Positions 13,835 through 18,629 of a stretch of 18,629 nt of DNA are shown one piece after another; position 1 is the first letter of the stretch; each line of letters opens with the position of its first letter. A program made the translations under genes and the position numbers. The notes beneath the pieces were generated by a model. That model made no database searches, was not told where the DNA came from, and was given only the letters and a program-made list of their open reading frames with translations. The DNA comes from an uncultured Bacteroidales bacterium. Its GTDB lineage: Bacteria; Bacteroidota; Bacteroidia; Bacteroidales; UBA932. The stretch is taken from NCBI GenBank assembly GCA_946415795.1, contig CAMKTW010000007.1, positions 1 to 18,629 on the forward strand, given 5' to 3'.

Positions 13835-15325
13835 TGTGTTTTGTAATGTATGAATACAATTGATGATATCCTTTTCGCTGTCTGACACTGAATTTATCAC
13901 TCTGTACTCGAACGCCGCGCCGCTCCGCTTGCAGGTGCGATAAAGTGCTCCAAAATCCTTGTATGACGCTGACTCGTCGGTGCAGCAGAAGCAATACTTC
14001 TGGTCGCCGGAGAGCTGAGCCGGGACATCTTCCAGAAGCGCCTCTGCGAAATATAGACAGTTAAATAGCTTGCGGTTTGCAAAAACCTTTTTCCCGGCCT
14101 CCCCGACCGCCATAACGCCGAGCGTCTGATAGTTATAGCCATTGACAGCTTCGGAAAGGGTTTCGGCAAAAACCCCTTTGGAGACATCCATTGGAATGAC
14201 CGCATACGGCTTCAGCGAGTACTCCCTGACCATAGCTTTGGTCAAGGTTTTCACAGTATTGTCATCCAGACCGTCGTGGGCAAGAACCATAACGATTCTT
14301 CCGTCCGGCTCTGAATTGTACCTCTCAGAAACGAAAGCGCCGGAGGACTCAAGCTGTACATCGGGCACGTTGTGGTTGATGTCAAGACCCGGCCACTGGC
14401 TGCCGCCAGACATATAGAAATCGAACATAGGAAGAACCTCGCCAAGGGCATTGAGCCAGTATTTGGATGTGTGGGCTCCGTCGTCTACCCTGAACTCGTG
14501 CTCGAAGCCGTAATCGCGCAACTGGATATGAAGCGTGTCGTTGGCAATAAGCAACTGCTCCTCGTCATCGCCGCAGGTAAAGAACCAGTGAACCTTTTCC
14601 AGGGTCGCCTTGTTTTCCGGGATGAATTGATAATAGGGGCAATGCTCCATATAGTAGGGGGTAATGCGGGCTTCGCCGCTCTGGCCCTTGCCGCCGAAGA
14701 TTTCTCCCCATTGCTTGTCCCAGCCGCTCTGTGACTCGGCCATATATTGGTCGTCGGTCCTGAAAGACATACTCAGCGGTGCGCAGCAAAGGAAGGTCTC
14801 CGGATGCTTCGATGCAAGCGCCATCGCTCCGAACCCGCCCATCGAGTATCCTGTAACGGAACGGTGATTGCGGTCGGCAATGGTTCTATAGGTGGCATCT
14901 ATATATGGAATCAACTCTTCAACGAACATATCCATATAGTTAAAAGCACCGGTGTAGTAATTGCAATAGTAAGTGGTGAATCCCTGGGGATACACATATA
15001 TCATTTCGGAGAGGCCGCTGCCTTCCAGCGCGAAAATCTTGTCGTTCCCGTGCAGCCAGTTGCCGTTCCAGGAGTTATTGTCATCACCAATGCCGTGCAG
15101 CATATAGACCACCGGGTATCGGCGCTCTTTGTTTGACACGTAACTCTTGGGAAGGGTGATGGAATAGTTGACCTTCCTTCCAAGGATCTTGCTGTCGATG
15201 GATAGGTCGGTCGTGTAACGCTGGAAATTCTCTCCTGGATCGGGCACCACCGGCTCTTGTCCGTTGCAGGAGCAGGCGGATACAAATGCCAGTAATGTCA
15301 GAATACACAAGAAAGACCTGTTCAT
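13823..15325 (-). CDS. Esterase-D/feruloyl-esterase-like lipoprotein with a degenerate second hydrolase domain
   Basis: This 500-residue lipoprotein has a signal peptide ending at Cys18 (FVSAC). Residues 35-305 are an alpha/beta hydrolase of the esterase D family, which includes feruloyl, acetyl-xylan and siderophore esterases. Visible are the oxyanion region MLHGIGDDNNSW (75-86), the nucleophile elbow GYSMG with Ser161, an Asp in CGDDE (251-255) and His285 in GAHTSKYW. Residues 340-500 look like a second, decayed copy of the fold: LAHDGLDDN, then VMAVG where the Ser is Ala406, then CTDES and FEYRVINS with no His. ATG 15325 is chosen because it starts the lipoprotein signal and lies 4 bases after the upstream stop; ATG 15343 is possible. 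The enzyme is likely periplasmic and acts on an acylated glycan, though the ester is not determined. Confidence 0.9.
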   Translation of the reverse strand: MNRSFLCILTLLAFVSACSCNGQEPVVPDPGENFQRYTTDLSIDSKILGRKVNYSITLPKSYVSNKERRYPVVYMLHGIGDDNNSWNGNWLHGNDKIFALEGSGLSEMIYVYPQGFTTYYCNYYTGAFNYMDMFVEELIPYIDATYRTIADRNHRSVTGYSMGGFGAMALASKHPETFLCCAPLSMSFRTDDQYMAESQSGWDKQWGEIFGGKGQSGEARITPYYMEHCPYYQFIPENKATLEKVHWFFTCGDDEEQLLIANDTLHIQLRDYGFEHEFRVDDGAHTSKYWLNALGEVLPMFDFYMSGGSQWPGLDINHNVPDVQLESSGAFVSERYNSEPDGRIVMVLAHDGLDDNTVKTLTKAMVREYSLKPYAVIPMDVSKGVFAETLSEAVNGYNYQTLGVMAVGEAGKKVFANRKLFNCLYFAEALLEDVPAQLSGDQKYCFCCTDESASYKDFGALYRTCKRSGAAFEYRVINSVSDSEKDIINCIHTLQNTFIY

Positions 15326-15329
15326 AACG

Positions 15330-16841
15330 TTATTCCTTATCATAGACAACCATTTCTGATGCGTAAATCTCATAGTCCGGATGGGGATTGTTGAGCCGCA
15401 GCGTGAGCGTGTGGCTGCCGCTGTCGAAGCAATACCTGGAGAAGATTTCGTACTTGCGCGTGATATAATCTATCGGCATCTTAAAGTTTTCTATTTCAAC
15501 CCCGTCCAGCAGGGCGGTGATATCGGCCACATAACTGTCGTCGGCGTGCCCGGTCTTTCGTACCGAACCCTCTACCACAATGCTGTTGCCCTTAAAACTG
15601 AGGTCAACAGAATCGGTGAAGGCTTTCTTGAGTACACGCTTCTCTACGGGAACAATCCCTTCGAAACTCTGCTCGAACCGCACAGCAACCGGCGACTCTA
15701 TCTCTATATAAATGCAATCACCCCCCTGATTATCACTTGTTTCATACACTTTTTTCACGAGATCGAAATTTGCCTTGCATACATCTTCGAGACTGAGGCT
15801 GGTGTATGGGAAGGGGATATCCTTGATGCGCTCGGCCCCCTTTTTCCACTCGTCGGGGATGGCGTCGTAGCCGTACATCACGCCCAGGATGCCGGCGGCC
15901 GATGCCGGATTGCAGTCGGAGTCGTTGCCGCAGCGGGTGGAGATGTCCATAGTCTTTAACAGGTCGCCCCTGCCGTACAGCAGTCCGATCACCACAAAGG
16001 CGGAGTTGATGGTCGCGTCGATGTTGAAGCCGTTCCAGACGCCTTCCGGGCAGCCCACGTCGTTTGCGTGGCGATTGGTCACCTCAAACCAGCACTGCCT
16101 CCAGTCGTCGGGATACATTTTCCAGTATTTGATAACGTCAGAGATGGTGCTGTGGAACTTGGTTCCCTCGGGGATGGTCTTGAGCGCCTCAGTCACTATT
16201 GTGGGGATGTCGTCGCAGACATAAGCCAGGCAGTACATCGCGCCGATATACACTCCGCCGTACCAGCCGTCGCCATAGTTCATTATGTGGCCGATGCGGT
16301 CGCTCAGTTCCGACGCCTTGTTCACCTGCCCGGGATAGAGCATACCTATGAAGTCGGCCTCGATCTGGAAGTCGATGTCGTCGGCGTGGGGGTTGTACAT
16401 CCAGTGTCCCGATTCGGGTGCGCCGCGGCCGTTGAGGATGTTGTACCGCGCCGCCTGGTTGGCGTGCCACAGCTTGTAATCGGCATAGGCAAAAGCTTTT
16501 GCATACTCCTCTACCGGGGCGTCCAGGCCATATTTGAGCATCGTTTCCAGGAAGGTCAGGTCCATATAGACATCGTCGTACAGGCCCGGGTCCTCGATGT
16601 ATGTATCGTAGATATAATCGTCGTACCAGGGGATGGGTATCTCATCCATAATGATGCCCCCCTTGTACTTGAACTCTGTGGGTCCGCCGTAGGTGCAGCC
16701 GATGGTCTGGCCGTACCATCCGCCGCGGATCTTGTCCATCAGGGTGGCGTCATCCATCTTGACGGTCTGCCCGTAGGGCACCTTGGGCGCCGATGTGCAG
16801 GCAGTAAGCATCACCAGAAGCGGTATGATGAATCTTTTCAT
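15330..16841 (-). CDS. ADP-ribosylglycohydrolase-fold lipoprotein (second of a tandem pair)
   Basis: This is a 503-residue lipoprotein (lipobox LTAC, Cys15). Residues 30-345 match the all-helical ADP-ribosylglycohydrolase fold: KIRGGWYGQTIGCTYGGPTEF (37-57), GLYDDVYMDLTF (86-97) at the first metal-binding position, and TRCGNDSDCNPASAAGILG (302-320) at the second, with Asp89, Asp90, Asp307 and Asp309. The threonines of classical enzymes (TDD; DTDT) are replaced by Tyr88 and Cys310. A family block HADDIDFQIEADF lies at 152-164. From about 385 on there is a beta-sandwich, ending NPHPDYEIYASEMVVYDKE, likely carbohydrate-binding. Export makes cellular ADP-ribose an unlikely substrate; a glycosidase role is inferred from the neighbours. 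The ATG is one base after the stop of its paralogue, so the two are tightly coupled. Confidence 0.9.
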   Translation of the reverse strand: MKRFIIPLLVMLTACTSAPKVPYGQTVKMDDATLMDKIRGGWYGQTIGCTYGGPTEFKYKGGIIMDEIPIPWYDDYIYDTYIEDPGLYDDVYMDLTFLETMLKYGLDAPVEEYAKAFAYADYKLWHANQAARYNILNGRGAPESGHWMYNPHADDIDFQIEADFIGMLYPGQVNKASELSDRIGHIMNYGDGWYGGVYIGAMYCLAYVCDDIPTIVTEALKTIPEGTKFHSTISDVIKYWKMYPDDWRQCWFEVTNRHANDVGCPEGVWNGFNIDATINSAFVVIGLLYGRGDLLKTMDISTRCGNDSDCNPASAAGILGVMYGYDAIPDEWKKGAERIKDIPFPYTSLSLEDVCKANFDLVKKVYETSDNQGGDCIYIEIESPVAVRFEQSFEGIVPVEKRVLKKAFTDSVDLSFKGNSIVVEGSVRKTGHADDSYVADITALLDGVEIENFKMPIDYITRKYEIFSRYCFDSGSHTLTLRLNNPHPDYEIYASEMVVYDKE

Positions 16842-16842
16842 T

Positions 16843-18453
16843 CTAATTGTGGTAGTAAGTGTCGGTTATAGGAGCATCTCCGTAATACTGGATGGCGTTG
16901 ATGCGCAGCAGATACTCGTCTGGTTTGGGGTTGCGCCAAACCATCTTCACGTTGTGGCGGCCCGGCTCAAGGCCGTATTTCCACGCGGGCTCCAGCTTGC
17001 GGGAGGTCCCTTTCATAGGGAGGATGGAAACCTGATCCAGCGCTCCGTCTATCCACACCTCGATTTCGGCGACATAGTCATCGTCCTCCTCGGCCAGGGC
17101 GAATACTTCGCTGCCGACGTGCTTCTTGCTCACGCGGGCGGCGTAGTCGGCGCTGATGCCGCGAAGGCACACCAGATTGCCCCAGATCACGAAACCGTTG
17201 CCGGAAAAGTCAAACTCATAGGTATCGCTCATCCAGTCGTCTTTCTGGTCGCGGTAGATGGGGTAGGTGTCCACAAAGTTCTGTTCCAGAGGCAGCACTT
17301 CGGGCTTTGAGACGGGGATTGTCACATCGCTCTCGTTAACCTGGCCGCCATTTCGCTCTATCAGCTCAAGCGACTGGTCAAAGGAATACTGCGAGCCTTT
17401 GGCCAGCGAAACGTCGGTCCCTTCAAAGTTCAGGTTCCAGATCTCCATAACGGGTTCTTTCCAGAATGGCGGCAGGGCGTCGAGGCCCAGGGCAACGCCC
17501 AGCACACCGCCCACGGTGGCCGGGTTGCAGTCGGAATCCTGGCCGCAGCGGGTGGCAATCTCCATAGAACGGCCAAAGTCACCGCCGCCATACAGAAGGC
17601 CCATAGTGACGTAGGCAGAATTTATCTTGGCGTCTATGTCAAAGCTCAGGAACACCCCCTTGGGACAGCCGGTGTCGGACCCCCATTTCTTCAGGAGTTC
17701 GAACCAAGCCTGTTTCCAGTCGTTGGGGTATTTCTTGTGGAACACGCGTACATCGTTTACGCATTGCCAGAAGGTGCTCTGCTTAGGGATGCCTTCCAGA
17801 GCCATATCCACTATGCGGGCAGGGTCGCTCTCAACGAAAGCGGCGCTGTAGAGTCCCGCTACATAGGCACCGCCGTAGAAGCCGTCGCCGCTGTTCATAA
17901 TGTGACCCACCCGGCTGGCGATGTCCAGCGCCTGCGGAATCATACCGGGCGACATCAGACCCACGAAATCGGCCTCGATCTGAAAGTCGAGGTCATCGGC
18001 GTGCGGGTTGTTCTTCCAGTTGCCAGACTCGGGCGGCATAATGCCCTGGCGGATATTGTAGCGGCCGGCCTGATTGGCGTGAGCCAGGTGGTATGGCGCG
18101 TATGCGAACCGGAGGCCCAGCTGCTCTGACGTAGCGTCCAGGCCCAGCTGTCCGAAGGCTTCGGCAAAAGTGAGGTCGTTGTATACGTCATCAAAAAGGC
18201 CGGGCTTGCGGTCCCACCAGTATTTGACATACCCTTCGCCCCAGCTTATGGGCTGGTTGTCGGGAATCAGGGTACCGGTGAACTTGAATTCGGTGGGGGC
18301 GCCGTACACCACTCCGATGGTCTGGCCCGCCCAGCCGCCGCGGATCTTGTCCATAAGCGCCTCGCGGGACATAGTCACGCTCTTCGGGGCCTCGGGGGCG
18401 CCGCAACCTGCCAATAACAGCAGTAACAGGGCCAGTATGCTATTTCGCTTCAT
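16843..18453 (-). CDS. ADP-ribosylglycohydrolase-fold lipoprotein (first of a tandem pair)
   Basis: This 536-residue lipoprotein (lipobox LLAGC, Cys17) is a clear paralogue of the next gene. Shared blocks include ALMDKIRGGW, HANQA-RYNI, NPHADD-DFQIEADF and CG-DSDCNPA. The metal-site acids are Asp88 and Asp89 (GLFDDVYNDLTF) and Asp306 and Asp308 (CGQDSDCN); the usual threonines are Phe87 and Cys309. The C-terminal beta-sandwich (about 385-536) is longer than in its partner, with an inserted segment around 430-460 (SADYAARVSKKHVGSEVFAL), and ends in NPKPDEYLLRINAIQYYG. The ATG at 18453 lies inside the 3' end of the upstream gene (14-base overlap), and its TAG is one base before the partner's ATG. 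This indicates an operon with coupled translation. Family assignment is good; the substrate is not known. Confidence 0.9.
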   Translation of the reverse strand: MKRNSILALLLLLLAGCGAPEAPKSVTMSREALMDKIRGGWAGQTIGVVYGAPTEFKFTGTLIPDNQPISWGEGYVKYWWDRKPGLFDDVYNDLTFAEAFGQLGLDATSEQLGLRFAYAPYHLAHANQAGRYNIRQGIMPPESGNWKNNPHADDLDFQIEADFVGLMSPGMIPQALDIASRVGHIMNSGDGFYGGAYVAGLYSAAFVESDPARIVDMALEGIPKQSTFWQCVNDVRVFHKKYPNDWKQAWFELLKKWGSDTGCPKGVFLSFDIDAKINSAYVTMGLLYGGGDFGRSMEIATRCGQDSDCNPATVGGVLGVALGLDALPPFWKEPVMEIWNLNFEGTDVSLAKGSQYSFDQSLELIERNGGQVNESDVTIPVSKPEVLPLEQNFVDTYPIYRDQKDDWMSDTYEFDFSGNGFVIWGNLVCLRGISADYAARVSKKHVGSEVFALAEEDDDYVAEIEVWIDGALDQVSILPMKGTSRKLEPAWKYGLEPGRHNVKMVWRNPKPDEYLLRINAIQYYGDAPITDTYYHN

Positions 18454-18629
18454 AAACCTGCAACTCAGTTATCGATATGAATGCCGATACGTCTTTGGTG
18501 TATTTGTTCCAGTGGATAAGCACGGCATCGTCGCCAATCACACGGATGGCGGTGGTGGTAACCTTGGAGAAGGAGAAGATAAACTCTCCGTTGTGCGGCT
18601 GGATGAATACCGCGTCGCTGGCGGGCCAG
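18440..18629 (-). CDS. C-terminal tail of a beta-sandwich (F5/8-type-like) domain protein, cut by window edge
   Basis: Reading leftward from base 18628 gives 62 in-frame codons ending at a TAG (18440-18442). The other frame tested has a stop within the region and yields an Arg-rich peptide typical of out-of-frame reading. The peptide (WPASDAVFIQPHNGEF near its start, then KVTTTAIRVIGDDAVLIHWN, ending in ISITELQVYEAK) looks like the last strands of a galactose-binding-like beta-sandwich, where an IxxTELxVY ending is common. The catalytic part of the protein lies outside the window, so its activity cannot be stated. It overlaps the start of the next gene by 14 bases, which places it in the same operon. 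Confidence 0.8.
   Translation of the reverse strand, partial: WPASDAVFIQPHNGEFIFSFSKVTTTAIRVIGDDAVLIHWNKYTKDVSAFISITELQVYEAK

Noticed and set aside
16068..16871. Plus-strand open frame of 267 codons
   Set aside because: Antisense to the ADP-ribosylglycohydrolase-like genes and crosses both of them; no recognisable domain.

Overview
The window reads as chromosome of a Bacteroidales bacterium. Five things support this. Several genes have the Bacteroidetes-type promoter (TTTG about 19-20 bp before TAnnTTTG). Shine-Dalgarno sequences are nearly absent. Many products are lipoproteins with a lipobox. A GH127-type enzyme and extracytoplasmic ADP-ribosylglycohydrolase-like lipoproteins are present. 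The small zinc-ribbon and HicAB proteins look like Bacteroidetes types. Base composition is moderately GC-rich, which would fit a Rikenellaceae-like or related lineage, but I cannot assign a genus from sequence alone.

Layout, left half (1-11077), mostly housekeeping. A mutL gene (cut by the window edge) and a small membrane protein run leftward. They diverge from ispF (isoprenoid synthesis) across a 54-bp region with two back-to-back promoter elements. A leftward group follows: ssb, then cysS with its own near-perfect promoter, then a CNNM/CBS membrane protein. Next come a rightward small zinc-ribbon protein and a leftward pair, a TPR lipoprotein-like export protein and an EnvC-like degenerate LytM protein, joined by an ATGA overlap. 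The rightward yifB/comM AAA ATPase is followed by a hicAB toxin-antitoxin locus. The hicA toxin carries an in-frame TAG ten codons before its apparent natural stop, while hicB is intact.

Right half (11083-18629), all leftward: an extracytoplasmic glycan-processing cluster. In transcription order it holds the C-terminal tail of a protein cut by the window edge, two tandem ADP-ribosylglycohydrolase-fold lipoproteins, an esterase lipoprotein whose C-terminal half looks like a dead copy of its own hydrolase fold, a beta-strand-rich lipoprotein that may be surface-exposed, a strong intrinsic terminator, and a GH127 (beta-L-arabinofuranosidase-type) lipoprotein with its own promoter. Spacings within the first part (14-nt overlap, 1-nt gap, 4-nt gap, 21-nt gap) indicate one operon. 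No susC/susD pair is visible, so this is a PUL-like enzyme cluster whose transporter genes, if any, lie outside the window.

Most interesting candidates: (a) the exported, paired ADP-ribosylglycohydrolase-like proteins beside a GH127 enzyme and an esterase, which suggests they act on pentofuranosides of extracellular glycans and not on ADP-ribose; (b) the internal degenerate duplication in the esterase; (c) the nonsense-truncated hicA. No tRNA, rRNA, CRISPR array or insertion sequence was seen, and no stretch over 300 bases lacks a gene.
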